DNA of 64,000 nt from Microbacteriaceae bacterium (GTDB taxonomy: Bacteria > Actinomycetota > Actinomycetes > Actinomycetales > Microbacteriaceae): assembly GCA_024639935.1 (NCBI GenBank), contig JAHEFZ010000005.1, forward strand, positions 1 to 64,000, written 5' to 3'. The translations under genes and the position numbers were made by a program. Below are positions 17,813-28,038 of this stretch, one piece after another; position 1 is the stretch's first letter; each line of letters starts with the position of its first letter. A model generated the notes under the pieces. That model was given only the letters and a program-made list of their open reading frames with translations. It made no database searches and was not told the DNA's origin.

Positions 17813-19075
17813 CTAAACCAACATGCTGAGCGGATTTTCGATTCGCGTCACGAACGCCGCCAACCACTGGGCTGCCAAAGCACCGTCTACCGCGCGATGG
17901 TCCGCGGAAAGCGTTACCGTCATCACGTTCGCAATAACGATCTGACCGTCGACGACAATCGCACGCGGTGACGCTGCTCCCACGGCCAGAATTCCGGATT
18001 GAGGCGGATTCAAAATTGCGCTGAATTCCTTCGTACCAAACATTCCTAAATTGCTGACCGCAAAACTTCCGCCGTCAAGTTCTTCTTGACGCAGTTTGCC
18101 TGCGCGCGCGCGCGACGCCATTTCCGAAATTTCTTGGCTCAGGTTGCTGAGTGAGCGTTTTTCGACGCCGCGAATCACCGGCGTGAACAAGCCGCCTTCG
18201 GTGGTGACTGCAACAGCTATGTCGGCCGACTCGTACTTGTACATCGCCTCGGCGTTCCACACCACGTTCGAGTCAGGAACATCCATCAGCGCGCTGGCGA
18301 CCGCCTTCACCACGAAGTCATTGACCGAAATCTTGACGGACGAGGACTGATTAATGCTCGCGCGAAGTTCGAGCAATGCGTCGACTTTACAGTCGGCGGT
18401 TACATAAAAGTGAGGAACCGTAGACTTGCTCTCGGTCAAGCGGCGTGCAATCGCTCGACGCATCCCGGTGTGCGGAACGGTCGAATAACTGCTCGAGTGC
18501 TCTTGTGTCGCAAGTTCCGAACTCGACGAGAGGGATGGCGTGTCCGATGACATCGTGCCTGCGCCGCTCTTTGCGAAACTCTCGAGATCCCGCCGAACAA
18601 CGCGCCCAAGGGGGCCCGTTCCCGAAACGCGTGACAATTCGATGCCCCGTTCCCGAGCCAACTTGCGAACTATCGGGCTCACGAACTGCCGAGACCCCTC
18701 CGGTGTTTCGGCAACTTCGGCTTCGGCCCGAACCGGTGCATCCACGGGCGACGAAGTAGTTTCCTCGACGGTGCCCACAGCGTAAACCGTGGATGTCGTG
18801 GTGCCCAGCAGCGCATCACCTACAGAGCCGTCTTCGCCAGCGCTCAGAACGATCATGATGGGGGCGCCGACGTCAACCGACGCACCGTCGGCAACAAGAA
18901 TCTTGTACACGGTGCCTTCGGCATCGCACGCGAAATCTACGACAGCCTTCTCTGTTTCGATATCGGCAATGATGTCGCCGACTTTGACGGATGCACCGAC
19001 CTCGACATGCCATTTCGACAGAACGATCTCGGTTGCACCGGCGGCGACCTCTGGCATCGTGATGAGAGTAGCCAT
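17813..19075 (-). CDS. 2-oxo acid dehydrogenase E2 component (dihydrolipoamide acyltransferase)
   Basis: Lipoyl domain DIETEKA; PSBD VSPIVRKLARERGIELSRVSGTGPLGRVVRRDLE; catalytic TLSADHRAVDGALAAQWL. Confidence 0.9.
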   Translation of the reverse strand: MATLITMPEVAAGATEIVLSKWHVEVGASVKVGDIIADIETEKAVVDFACDAEGTVYKILVADGASVDVGAPIMIVLSAGEDGSVGDALLGTTTSTVYAVGTVEETTSSPVDAPVRAEAEVAETPEGSRQFVSPIVRKLARERGIELSRVSGTGPLGRVVRRDLESFAKSGAGTMSSDTPSLSSSSELATQEHSSSYSTVPHTGMRRAIARRLTESKSTVPHFYVTADCKVDALLELRASINQSSSVKISVNDFVVKAVASALMDVPDSNVVWNAEAMYKYESADIAVAVTTEGGLFTPVIRGVEKRSLSNLSQEISEMASRARAGKLRQEELDGGSFAVSNLGMFGTKEFSAILNPPQSGILAVGAASPRAIVVDGQIVIANVMTVTLSADHRAVDGALAAQWLAAFVTRIENPLSMLV

Positions 19076-21264
19076 CAGTTCTTTCCAAATCCCAGAGCCG
19101 CGTTTTTGAGGCCAACGACAACTTCTTCGGTTCGTGCGATTGCCGCGCGTTCAAGCACCTTTGAGATGCTCGGTGACGCTTCGCCACCGTGCACACGCTG
19201 CACCGGCTGATCAAGATAGTCAAAGTAACGGCGTTGGATTTCATCGGCCAGCCAGCTGCCGTAACTCGTTCCCTGCGCACCTTGCTCGACAATCATCACT
19301 GCATTTGTCTTTTTGATGCTGGTTTCGATTGTCGTCCAGTCAATGCTTGCGCGGTCAAGCCAGCGAAGGTCGATGACTTCGGCGTCAATTCCGGTTTGTT
19401 CGACGGCTTCCAGCGAGTGGCGCACCATTGAAAGATAGGTCAGTACCGTCAGGTCGTTCCCGGCACGCTTCACGGCAGCCTTTCCAAACGGTATCTGGTA
19501 ATCGAAATCACCGACGGCAATTTCACCCGTTGAGGCGTAAAGATCGACGTGCTCGATGACGAGTACCGGATCGTTGAGTGCCAGTGCGGCATTCATGAGG
19601 CCGATGTAGTCAAAAGGATTCGATGGCGCAACTATGCGCCATCCTGGTGCGGTTGCGAAAATGCCCGCCGGGTCCATGAGGTGTTGGGACCCATACCCAG
19701 AGCCCATGGCAACCTTGGTGCGAATTACGACGGGAACCGACGCATCCCCACCAAACATGTGCCGTGCCTTGCCGATTTGGTTGAAGACCTGGTCAGCCGC
19801 CACCCACATGAAGTCCGGGTACATGAATTCGATCACGGGCCGGAAGCGGCCGTCGAGCCCCATTCCACCGCCAAGGCCCGCGAATGCGTTCTCGCTAATC
19901 GGTGTTCCCAGAACTCGATCGGGATATTTCTCGACAAGCCCTTTCGTTGCGCCGTTCGTTCCACCCTTGAGGCGGTGGATGTCTTCACCGAGTACCACGA
20001 TGCGCGAATCCGTTTCCATGCGACGATCCATGACCGCCGCAACCGCATCAACGAAACGTACTTCTTCCTTTTCGCCTGTGTGCGAAGAAAATTCCTCGGT
20101 TCGAACGCCACTCAATTCCGACGCGTCGCCACGAACTCCCACGTTGACGAAGTCGGGGCTCGGCCACAGATCGACACGAATTCGCCGAGAACCGGGCTTG
20201 CCTTCAGGGTCTGGCTCGAGTAATTCACTCACGGCCAGTTCCATTGCGGACTGCGCCTGTGCTCGAACGTTGTCGACTTCGACTTGGTCGATCAATCCGA
20301 GGGCCATCATCTCGTTGGCAACACGCGTGAGGGGATCGCGTCCGCGCCACTCTTCTTCCTCGTCCTTTGGTCGGTATCCGAATGCGCTACCCGGGAACGG
20401 GCCGTTCTGGTGGAAGAACCGATAAACCTCTGCCTCAATGACCGCCGGGCCGTTGCCCGCACGAGTGTGTTCTTCGATTTCTTTCATCGCAAGGTAAACC
20501 GCGAGTGGGTCCATGCCGTCCACCCGCCAGCTGGGAATTCCGAATCCGGTTCCCCGACCAGAGAGGCGTTCTTCCGCCGTCACTTCCGAAACGTGCGTGG
20601 ACACCGCGTAAAGGTTGTTCTCGATGAAAAACACCAGCGGAATATCCCACGCGGCGGTGAGGTTCATCGTTTCAAGCACTGACCCGATGTTGACAGCGCC
20701 GTCGCCGAAGTAACTCACGGTCAGATCGCTGGTACCCGAGTGCAGCTGTGCCCAGGCATTACCTGCGCCGAGTGGAACACCGCCACCAACAATCGCGTTG
20801 GTTCCCAAGGCGCCCGCTTCTTTCCATTGCAAGTGCATTGAGCCGCCGCGTCCGCGACAATATCCTTGCGCCAAACCCAAGATTTCCGCGAGTGTTCGTT
20901 GAAGTACCTCTTGAATCGGTTCGCTCACCAGATTGGTAACGTCCAGACCGTCCGGCGAGACAAATCCAATCGCCTTCGCCAAGAATTGGTGGTGCCCGCG
21001 GTGAGAACCGTTCACTGCGTCCGTCCCACGTAGTCCAATAATCGAACCGACCGCGCCACCCTCTTGGCCAATACTCGAGTGTGCGGGGCCGTGGACGAGA
21101 CCCTCGCCAGCTAGTTGCAGAACTGTCTCTTCGAAGGCCCGAATGAGGTGGAGTTGACCCAGCATGGTTTCAAGCAGGTGCGGGTCGGCGTTTCGCCAGT
21201 CTTCCGGTGTGGTGCGAAGCTCCACCCAGGCTTCTTTCGGGGAAAGCTGAATTTTCTCGGTCAT
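19075..21264 (-). CDS. Thiamine pyrophosphate-dependent dehydrogenase E1, fused alpha and beta subunits
   Basis: TPP motif GDGAVNIGSVLETMNLTAAWDIPLVFFIENN; beta domain EEVRFVDAVAAVMDRRMETDSRIVVLGEDI; 729 aa; start trimmed to MTEKIQL. Confidence 0.85.
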   Translation of the reverse strand: MTEKIQLSPKEAWVELRTTPEDWRNADPHLLETMLGQLHLIRAFEETVLQLAGEGLVHGPAHSSIGQEGGAVGSIIGLRGTDAVNGSHRGHHQFLAKAIGFVSPDGLDVTNLVSEPIQEVLQRTLAEILGLAQGYCRGRGGSMHLQWKEAGALGTNAIVGGGVPLGAGNAWAQLHSGTSDLTVSYFGDGAVNIGSVLETMNLTAAWDIPLVFFIENNLYAVSTHVSEVTAEERLSGRGTGFGIPSWRVDGMDPLAVYLAMKEIEEHTRAGNGPAVIEAEVYRFFHQNGPFPGSAFGYRPKDEEEEWRGRDPLTRVANEMMALGLIDQVEVDNVRAQAQSAMELAVSELLEPDPEGKPGSRRIRVDLWPSPDFVNVGVRGDASELSGVRTEEFSSHTGEKEEVRFVDAVAAVMDRRMETDSRIVVLGEDIHRLKGGTNGATKGLVEKYPDRVLGTPISENAFAGLGGGMGLDGRFRPVIEFMYPDFMWVAADQVFNQIGKARHMFGGDASVPVVIRTKVAMGSGYGSQHLMDPAGIFATAPGWRIVAPSNPFDYIGLMNAALALNDPVLVIEHVDLYASTGEIAVGDFDYQIPFGKAAVKRAGNDLTVLTYLSMVRHSLEAVEQTGIDAEVIDLRWLDRASIDWTTIETSIKKTNAVMIVEQGAQGTSYGSWLADEIQRRYFDYLDQPVQRVHGGEASPSISKVLERAAIARTEEVVVGLKNAALGFGKN

Positions 21265-21325
21265 CGTTGACTCCAATGCGGGATGGACTGCGGCGGGTTT
21301 TGTACTTACCCATAGACTAGCAAAA

Positions 21326-21395
21326 TGTATCCAATTGGCAAACAAAATTGTCGAAATAGGAACAAAATGGCAAATTTTGGGCAAGACTGTATCCA
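21326..21395. promoter_or_regulatory. Divergent promoter region with two direct TGTATCCA repeats 62 bp apart
   Basis: TGTATCCA at 21326-21333 and 21388-21395, between E1 (-) and VOC-GntR (+). Confidence 0.3.
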
Positions 21396-21417
21396 TTCAG
21401 CGAATTGAGGAGTCGCC

Positions 21418-21954
21418 ATGAGCTCAGGAATCCCTGGTTTACGGGGCACGGACCACATTGGTTTCACCGTTCCCGATATTGAGGAAGCAACAATCTTCTT
21501 CAGGGACATCATCGGTTGCGAACTTGTTTACGAGCTGGGACCGTTTCACAGCGACGACGACTGGATGGCGGAACATCTCAACGTTCACCCACGCACCGTC
21601 ATGAAACAAATACGCTTCTTTCGCTGCAAATTCGGGTCTAACTTCGAGATCTTCGAATATGTCTCCGCTGACCCCGAGGGGGCACGACCACAGCCTCGCA
21701 ACAGCGACATTGGTGGACATCATCTTTGTTTTTATGTGGACGACATCGATTCGGCCATTGGTTACCTCAAAGAAAACGGAATTCGGGTATTGGGGGAAAA
21801 GACGAATAGTTCCAATGCGAGCCTTGGCCAGCAGTGGGTCTATTTCCTCAGCCCGTGGGGAATGCAATTTGAGTTATGCAGCTTTCCGAACGGCAAAGCG
21901 TACGAGAGCGACGCAAAGGTGATGTTGTGGCATCCAGCCAGCCCAGCACAGTAG
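21418..21954 (+). CDS. VOC superfamily (glyoxalase/dioxygenase-like) protein
   Basis: GTDHIGFTVPDIEEATIFFRDIIGCELVYE; GGHHLCFYVDDIDSAIGYL; GMQFELCSF. Confidence 0.8.
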   Translation: MSSGIPGLRGTDHIGFTVPDIEEATIFFRDIIGCELVYELGPFHSDDDWMAEHLNVHPRTVMKQIRFFRCKFGSNFEIFEYVSADPEGARPQPRNSDIGGHHLCFYVDDIDSAIGYLKENGIRVLGEKTNSSNASLGQQWVYFLSPWGMQFELCSFPNGKAYESDAKVMLWHPASPAQ

Positions 21955-22568
21955 CCGCGGCGCTGCGGGAAGAAATTCTCAACGGAACACTCGCGCCAGG
22001 CGAACGCATAGTTCAGGAAGAAATCGCTGAACGATTTGGTGCGAGCCGGCAACCCGTGCGTGATGCCCTTCGCCTTCTCGAGGGCGACGGGCTCGTCACG
22101 TTGAAGGCCAATTCGGGCGCGTGGGTTTCTCAATTGTCCGAAAGCGAATGCGAAGAAGCGTATCTTGTCCGAGAGAGGCTCGAGCCGCTTCTCCTCTCGC
22201 ACAGTATCCCGAATTTGACGAGCCTCCAGATTGACCGACTCGGGCAGTTAACGGAAGAAATTGAAAAGGCGACCGACACGGAAAGCTTCTTGCGCCTCGA
22301 TCGCGAGTTTCACCTGTTGTCCTACGCAGGTGCCAGCGATGGGATGCTCAAAGAATTTGTAGAACGCATCTGGAACACCACACAGCACTATCGACGTGCT
22401 TTCGCGCAATTGAATGAATTCTCTGATTCCAATGTCACGCACATCGAACACAAACTCATCGTGGATGGAATTGTCCGCAATGATTCGCGTCAAGCAGAAC
22501 TAGCGCTGGAGGGCCATATTCGCCGAACGCGCGTCACGTTGGCCCAACATCGAGAACTATTTAGTTGA
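21927..22568 (+). CDS. GntR family transcriptional regulator (FCD-type C-terminal domain)
   Basis: LREEILNGTLAPGERIVQEEIAERFGASRQPVRDALRLLEGDGLV; GTG start overlapping the VOC gene. Confidence 0.85.
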   Translation: MASSQPSTVAAALREEILNGTLAPGERIVQEEIAERFGASRQPVRDALRLLEGDGLVTLKANSGAWVSQLSESECEEAYLVRERLEPLLLSHSIPNLTSLQIDRLGQLTEEIEKATDTESFLRLDREFHLLSYAGASDGMLKEFVERIWNTTQHYRRAFAQLNEFSDSNVTHIEHKLIVDGIVRNDSRQAELALEGHIRRTRVTLAQHRELFS

Positions 22569-22573
22569 TTGAC

Positions 22574-23596
22574 TCAGTAGTCAAAAGCAGACGTGTACCC
22601 GTTAATTGCAGGTTGACCACCAAGGTGCGCATAGAGAACCTGGCTCCCTTCGGGGAAGAACCCTTCCCGCACCAGGTCAATCATCGCCGCCATTGACTTG
22701 CCTTCATAAACCGGATCGGTGATCATTCCGTCCATCCGTGCCGCAAGTTCGATTGCCTCGATAGTCCGGGGTCCGGCAATTCCATAAATTCCATCGTGCC
22801 AACGGTCAAGGAGGACGATTTCGTCGTCCCGAACCTCACGGCCCAGTTCGATACCGGCTGCGGTTCGACGCGCGATTCGCGCGATTTGCTCTCGAGTCTT
22901 TTCCACCGTTGCTGACGCGTCGATTCCGAGAACCGATTGTGCCCGGTTTGAATGGGCAAATCCCGCGACCATTCCACCCTGAGTTGACCCGGTCACCGAA
23001 CACACAATCACGTTGTTGAAGGCAAAACCGAGTTCCTTTTCCTGGTCTTCTAGTTCGAACGCCCATCCGGCAAAGCCGTGGCCGCCCAGTTCGTGATCGG
23101 ACGCCCCAGCGGGAATCGGATAGGGCTTGCCGCCACGATCCTCAACGGAGGCGATTGCCTCTTCCCACGACTTACGGAACCCGATGTCAAACCCTGCCGG
23201 GTCGAGTCGGACGTCAGCGCCGAGAATTCGGCTCAACAGAATGTTGCCGGTCTTCTCGTAATTGACTTCGTCCCAGTCGACCCAGTGTTCTTGGACCAAC
23301 ACGGCTCGTAGCCCAAGCTTCGCCGCGACCGCAGCGACCTGACGAGTGTGGTTCGACTGAACGCCACCAATAGACACCAAGGTGTCACATCCCTGGTTGA
23401 TCGCGTCAGCCGCGAGGTATTCCAACTTGCGCGTTTTATTACCACCAAACGCAATACCCGAATTGACGTCCTCTCGCTTTGCCCACAATTCGACCTTGCC
23501 GCCGAGGTGTTCGGTCAGGCGATCGAGGCGGTGAACAGGCGAAGGTCCAAATCGCAGATTGACGCGAGGAGTATTTTCGAGTGCGACACGTGACAT
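22574..23596 (-). CDS. acdS: 1-aminocyclopropane-1-carboxylate deaminase
   Basis: [53 protein letters not shown] (Glu) and YAHLGG (Leu), which separate AcdS from D-cysteine desulfhydrase. Confidence 0.85.
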   Translation of the reverse strand: MSRVALENTPRVNLRFGPSPVHRLDRLTEHLGGKVELWAKREDVNSGIAFGGNKTRKLEYLAADAINQGCDTLVSIGGVQSNHTRQVAAVAAKLGLRAVLVQEHWVDWDEVNYEKTGNILLSRILGADVRLDPAGFDIGFRKSWEEAIASVEDRGGKPYPIPAGASDHELGGHGFAGWAFELEDQEKELGFAFNNVIVCSVTGSTQGGMVAGFAHSNRAQSVLGIDASATVEKTREQIARIARRTAAGIELGREVRDDEIVLLDRWHDGIYGIAGPRTIEAIELAARMDGMITDPVYEGKSMAAMIDLVREGFFPEGSQVLYAHLGGQPAINGYTSAFDY

Positions 23597-23659
23597 GGGA
23601 TAATACTAACTAGCGACCACGCGCCAGGTTGGTCCCATACGCGGAAAAAGGCGAGGACA

Positions 23660-25609
23660 ATGACGTCCAACTCAACAATCGACAGTCTGCTAAACGAGGA
23701 CCGGCGCTTCCCGCCGTCTGAGTCATTTGTCAAACACGCTGTTGCTCGACCCGACATCTACGTGGCCGCAGCGGCGGACCGCCTCGGATTCTGGGCCGAC
23801 CAGGCCCGCGCGTTGCACTGGCACAAGCCCTTCACGCAAACGCTCGACTGGTCGAATGCTCCGTTTGCTCAATGGTTCGCGGATGGTGAAATAAACGTGG
23901 CTTACAACTGTCTCGATCGACACATCGAGGCCGGGCTCGGAAACCGCGTCGCCTTGCAATTCGAGGGCGAGCCCGGTGACTCACGCACCATTACGTATCG
24001 TGAATTGACCGATGAAGTTCGGAAGGCGGCAAACCTTCTTGCCAGCCTCGGAGTTGGGCACGGCGACCGCGTTGCCATATACATGCCGCTGATTCCTGAG
24101 GCCGTTGTCGCGATTCTCGCCTGTGCCCGAGTGGGTGCCATTCACTCGGTGGTGTTTGGCGGTTTCGCCGCCGAGAGCCTTCGCGCCCGAATTGCCGACG
24201 CCGAAGCCAAACTCGTCATCACTGCCGACGGCGGATACCGCAAGGGCGCGGTCGTTAATCTGAAGGACGCGGTCGACGAGGCCGTCGCGCAGACGCCAAT
24301 GGTCGAGAAGGTTTTGGTTGTCAAGCGTGCGGATAACGACATTGCCTGGTTCGATGGGCGCGATCTGTGGTGGCACAGCGAAATGGCCCCGATGAGTGAC
24401 GACCACATTGCGCAAGGCTTTCCCGCCGAAAACCCGTTATTCATTCTGTACACGTCGGGCACGACGGGAAAGCCGAAGGGAATTCTGCACACCTCGGGCG
24501 GCTACCTCACCCAGGCTGCGTTCACCCACAAAAACGTGTTCGATCTGCATCCCGAGTCGGATGTGTACTGGTGCACCGCCGACATCGGCTGGATCACTGG
24601 ACACTCGTATGTCGTCTATGGCCCGCTTGCCAACGGTGCGACTCAAGTCATTTACGAGGGGACGCCGGACTTCCCCGCGCCCGGTCGATGGTGGGACATC
24701 ATCGAAAAGTACAAAGTGTCAATTTTCTACACCGCCCCGACTGCGATTCGGTCGTTCATGAAGGCGGGACGCGAGATTCCCCAAGCACGCGACCTGTCAT
24801 CACTGCGGGTACTCGGGTCGGTGGGAGAACCAATCAACCCGGAAGCGTGGATGTGGTACCGCGAGGTGATTGGTGGCAACAACTGTCCCATTGTCGACAC
24901 GTGGTGGCAGACCGAAACGGGCGCCATCATGATTTCGGCACTGCCCGGCATCACGACGACCAAACCGGGTAGTGCACAGGTTCCGATTCCTGGAATCACG
25001 GTGGAAGTGCTTGACGACAATGGTGTTCCGGTTGGAACGTCGGGTGGTGGACTCCTCGTCATCACGGAACCGTGGCCGTCGATGTTGCGCGGAATCTGGA
25101 AGGACCCGGATCGATACACCGAAACGTACTGGTCGACTTTCGACGGTCTGTACTTTGCGGGCGACGGCGCACACCTCGACGCCGACAACGACGTCTGGCT
25201 TCTCGGTCGAGTCGATGACGTGATGAACGTGTCCGGACACCGGCTGTCCACGATGGAAATTGAATCGGCACTTGTCTCGAATCAGGCCGTTGCGGAAGCG
25301 GCCGTTGTCGGGGCTACGGACGACTTGACCGGTCAGGCCGTCGTTGCCTTCGTCGTGCTCAAGAAGCGTTCCCTTGGCGTCTCGAATCCAGAGAATGACA
25401 TCGTCGCGCTCAAGGCTCATGTTGTCCATGAGATCGGGGCGATCGCCCGGCCTCGCGACATCTATCTGGTCGACGACCTTCCGAAGACGCGGTCCGGCAA
25501 GATCATGCGCCGTCTGCTGCGCGACATCGCTGAGGGACGTGAGGTCGGTGACACCACCACTCTTCTTGATACCAACGTCATTCGAGTGATTGATGGTCAA
25601 GTCAATTAG
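23660..25609 (+). CDS. acsA: Acetyl-CoA synthetase
   Basis: [60 protein letters not shown]. Confidence 0.95.
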   Translation: MTSNSTIDSLLNEDRRFPPSESFVKHAVARPDIYVAAAADRLGFWADQARALHWHKPFTQTLDWSNAPFAQWFADGEINVAYNCLDRHIEAGLGNRVALQFEGEPGDSRTITYRELTDEVRKAANLLASLGVGHGDRVAIYMPLIPEAVVAILACARVGAIHSVVFGGFAAESLRARIADAEAKLVITADGGYRKGAVVNLKDAVDEAVAQTPMVEKVLVVKRADNDIAWFDGRDLWWHSEMAPMSDDHIAQGFPAENPLFILYTSGTTGKPKGILHTSGGYLTQAAFTHKNVFDLHPESDVYWCTADIGWITGHSYVVYGPLANGATQVIYEGTPDFPAPGRWWDIIEKYKVSIFYTAPTAIRSFMKAGREIPQARDLSSLRVLGSVGEPINPEAWMWYREVIGGNNCPIVDTWWQTETGAIMISALPGITTTKPGSAQVPIPGITVEVLDDNGVPVGTSGGGLLVITEPWPSMLRGIWKDPDRYTETYWSTFDGLYFAGDGAHLDADNDVWLLGRVDDVMNVSGHRLSTMEIESALVSNQAVAEAAVVGATDDLTGQAVVAFVVLKKRSLGVSNPENDIVALKAHVVHEIGAIARPRDIYLVDDLPKTRSGKIMRRLLRDIAEGREVGDTTTLLDTNVIRVIDGQVN

Positions 25610-26376
25610 CTCGAAGACCTGAAGAACCCCTGCGCCATACCGGCGACCGCGGGCACGACGGTCAACACGACGAACGCGGGAAAAAGACAAACTCCAAGCG
25701 GGATGAGCATCTGTCCTGGGAGTCGCTCCGTCGCTTCGCGCACCGTGAATCGGGTTGATCGTCGTCGTTCCTGAGAATCCGCGCGAATGAGCCCCGAAAC
25801 GGGTATTCCCGTCTCGCGAGCCGCCGCTCGAATATCGGCGATGCTCGTCCACTCCGAGTCGAGACCCCATCGTTCACCGCTCGCGCGGAGCGCTTTCTCG
25901 ACGTCCTTACGAATGCCCGTGACCGACAGAATCTCGGCTACCACATCACCCATAACCCCCGTCGCCGGCGACGGTGTGGGGATCCGACGACGCAGGTGGT
26001 CCATCCACTTCCAGCCGCCGAAGGACGCACCGGCTCCGATGACAAGGCACAGCCATCCAATCGGCGCACCGAGAAGAAATCCGAGGGCGTGTATGCCAAA
26101 CAACTCGGTGGCAATAAGTGTGAAGGCGGGCAGTGCGGTCAGGACCAACGCCGAATGCCGGGCCGAAGTCGAGGCGATGGTGGCCTCGCGCATTAGTTCG
26201 ATGTTTGAGTCCAGTGCGTCGGCCACGACTCGAAGGACGCGCGTCCGAGGAGCCCCCGTCTCGCGGGCAATGTCCAGAAGTTCGGTGACAAAATCGTCGT
26301 CGCCCGTGAAAACAGCGTGGTGGGTGACCCCGGCGTCCAACGTCGCCGCGAGTCGTCTCAACTCGGTCGGAGTCAT
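25606..26376 (-). CDS. Type II secretion system F domain / TadC-TadB-like protein
   Basis: 256 aa; TM segments plus [42 protein letters not shown]; overlaps TadA stop. Confidence 0.75.
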   Translation of the reverse strand: MTPTELRRLAATLDAGVTHHAVFTGDDDFVTELLDIARETGAPRTRVLRVVADALDSNIELMREATIASTSARHSALVLTALPAFTLIATELFGIHALGFLLGAPIGWLCLVIGAGASFGGWKWMDHLRRRIPTPSPATGVMGDVVAEILSVTGIRKDVEKALRASGERWGLDSEWTSIADIRAAARETGIPVSGLIRADSQERRRSTRFTVREATERLPGQMLIPLGVCLFPAFVVLTVVPAVAGMAQGFFRSSS

Positions 26377-27263
26377 CGCGACACCTCGAGTAGATCCCCC
26401 ACACGTCGGATCACCCCCGTGCTCAGCCGGACTCCGGATTCGGTTCTCTCGCAGTGAATGATGCGATCGAACGCGACCGTGGTGAGCCGTGCGATCGTAA
26501 TGGGGTCACAACCCGAAATCATTCCGAGTGCGATCAACCTCTCGGGTACTTCTCCGAGCGTTCGCGCGTGAAGCGACGACATTCCGGGATGACCCGAGGT
26601 GAGCGCCAAAAGTAGGTCGATGATTTCCGCGCCACGAACTTCGCCAAGGATGATGCGGTCAGGGCTCATTCGCAACGATTCCCGCACTAAAGAGCCCATT
26701 GTGACCTGCCCCGCACCTTCCGCGTTCGCTGCTCGCGTGCACAGGAAGACGGCGTGAGGGTGGCGCGACGCGAGTTCGGGGATGTCCTCGATGACGAGCA
26801 GTCGCTCAGAGGAAGAAATGCGTGCCATCAACAACTCCAACAAGGTCGTCTTGCCGCTCCCCGTTGCGCCGGTGATGAGGATTGATTGATTCACCAGGTT
26901 CCCCCAATCCCACTCTGAATCAACCAGATAGTCGTCAGTGGTGACGGGAACTTGGCGTGGAAATCGAAACGTCACGATGGCACCGTCCCGCGCAACAGGA
27001 GGGAGTGCGACATGTACTCGGACCTGCCCGGCGAGCGCCGCGTCACCGAGTGGTCTCGCATCGTCGACCCGGCCGCCCGCCATCTCGACAAGTCCGACCC
27101 CAATCCGCCGAGCTTCACGAGGATCGACATGGATTCCCGTTGGGGCGAATCCACGACCATCGCTTTTCCACACGTGACCATCAGACGTGACACACAGGTC
27201 GCGGACATCGTCGTCGACCGCCGAGCTGAGCGGGCCGAGTGTTGCACTGAGAGTTGGGCTCAT
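26373..27263 (-). CDS. tadA: TadA/CpaF family secretion ATPase
   Basis: ITGATGSGKTTLLELLM, VIEDIPEL, RMSPDRIILGEVRGAEIIDLLLALTSGHPGMSSLHA; start trimmed to ATG 27263. Confidence 0.9.
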   Translation of the reverse strand: MSPTLSATLGPLSSAVDDDVRDLCVTSDGHVWKSDGRGFAPTGIHVDPREARRIGVGLVEMAGGRVDDARPLGDAALAGQVRVHVALPPVARDGAIVTFRFPRQVPVTTDDYLVDSEWDWGNLVNQSILITGATGSGKTTLLELLMARISSSERLLVIEDIPELASRHPHAVFLCTRAANAEGAGQVTMGSLVRESLRMSPDRIILGEVRGAEIIDLLLALTSGHPGMSSLHARTLGEVPERLIALGMISGCDPITIARLTTVAFDRIIHCERTESGVRLSTGVIRRVGDLLEVSR

Positions 27264-27358
27264 TGCAATAGCGTTACGCGATGTTCCGCGATTCGCTCTG
27301 GACGTCACCATCGTGGGGACAATTACGACCCTCGATCACCTGTCAATAAGTTTGGTTG

Positions 27359-27823
27359 CTACGCCTGCGAAAACTCAACGATGAGCTCGAGTTCAACCGG
27401 CGCGTCCAAAGGGAGAACCGCAACTCCGACGGCGCTCCGCGCGTGAAATCCGGCGTCTCCAAATATCTCGACGAGCGTGTCGCTCGCGCCGTTTGCGACT
27501 GATGGTTGGCCACTAAATTCGGGCGCTGATGCGACGAACACGACCAGTTTGACAATACGAGTGATGCGGTCCACTGATCCAATCGCCGTTTGAACTGCTG
27601 CAAGAGCGTTGAGCACGGCGATCCGCGCAAACGCCTTCGCGTCGTCTGGGCTGACCTCTGCGCCGACCTTTCCCGTAGCTGGCAGCGAACCGTCCACAAA
27701 TGGCAGTTGCCCTGCCGTGAACACAAGATCTCCCGTGATGGTTGCGGGTACGTACGACGCAACGGGCTTGGCGACATCGGGAATAGCAATTCCCAGTTCA
27801 GCGAGACGCGCGGTAACTGACAC
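27359..27823 (-). CDS. RidA family protein
   Basis: DLVFTAGQLPFVDGSLPATGKVGAEVSPDDAKAFARIAVLNALAAVQTAIGSVDRITRIVKLVVFV. Confidence 0.85.
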   Translation of the reverse strand: MSVTARLAELGIAIPDVAKPVASYVPATITGDLVFTAGQLPFVDGSLPATGKVGAEVSPDDAKAFARIAVLNALAAVQTAIGSVDRITRIVKLVVFVASAPEFSGQPSVANGASDTLVEIFGDAGFHARSAVGVAVLPLDAPVELELIVEFSQA

Positions 27824-27833
27824 GATTAAAACC

Positions 27834-27989
27834 CTAACCGTTCAGGGGACGCTTGAAATAGGCAACGAGTCCGCCCTCAGGCCCTGCAATGATGGTGACG
27901 AGCTCCCAACCGTCCTCGCCCCACGTGTTGAGAATCTGCGTTGTCGAGTGAATGATGAGCGGCGTTGTTGCATATTCCCACTGGCTCAC
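27834..27989 (-). CDS. DUF4177-like small protein
   Basis: VSQWEYATTPLIIHSTTQILNTWGEDGWELVTIIAGPEGGLVAYFKRP; GTG start 27989. Confidence 0.7.
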   Translation of the reverse strand: MSQWEYATTPLIIHSTTQILNTWGEDGWELVTIIAGPEGGLVAYFKRPLNG

Positions 27990-28038
27990 GATTGCTCCGT
28001 TTCGGAAATTCTTAGGTTGACTAGGTAATCTTGAGTCT

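Noticed and set aside
19549-20425. 224- and 263-aa + ORFs opposite the E1 gene
   Set aside because: Antisense shadow ORFs of a high-GC coding region.
24800-25870. 356-aa minus-strand ORF opposite acs
   Set aside because: Shadow ORF: acs is unmistakable on the + strand; the translation is Arg/Gly/Asp-rich low-information sequence with no motif.
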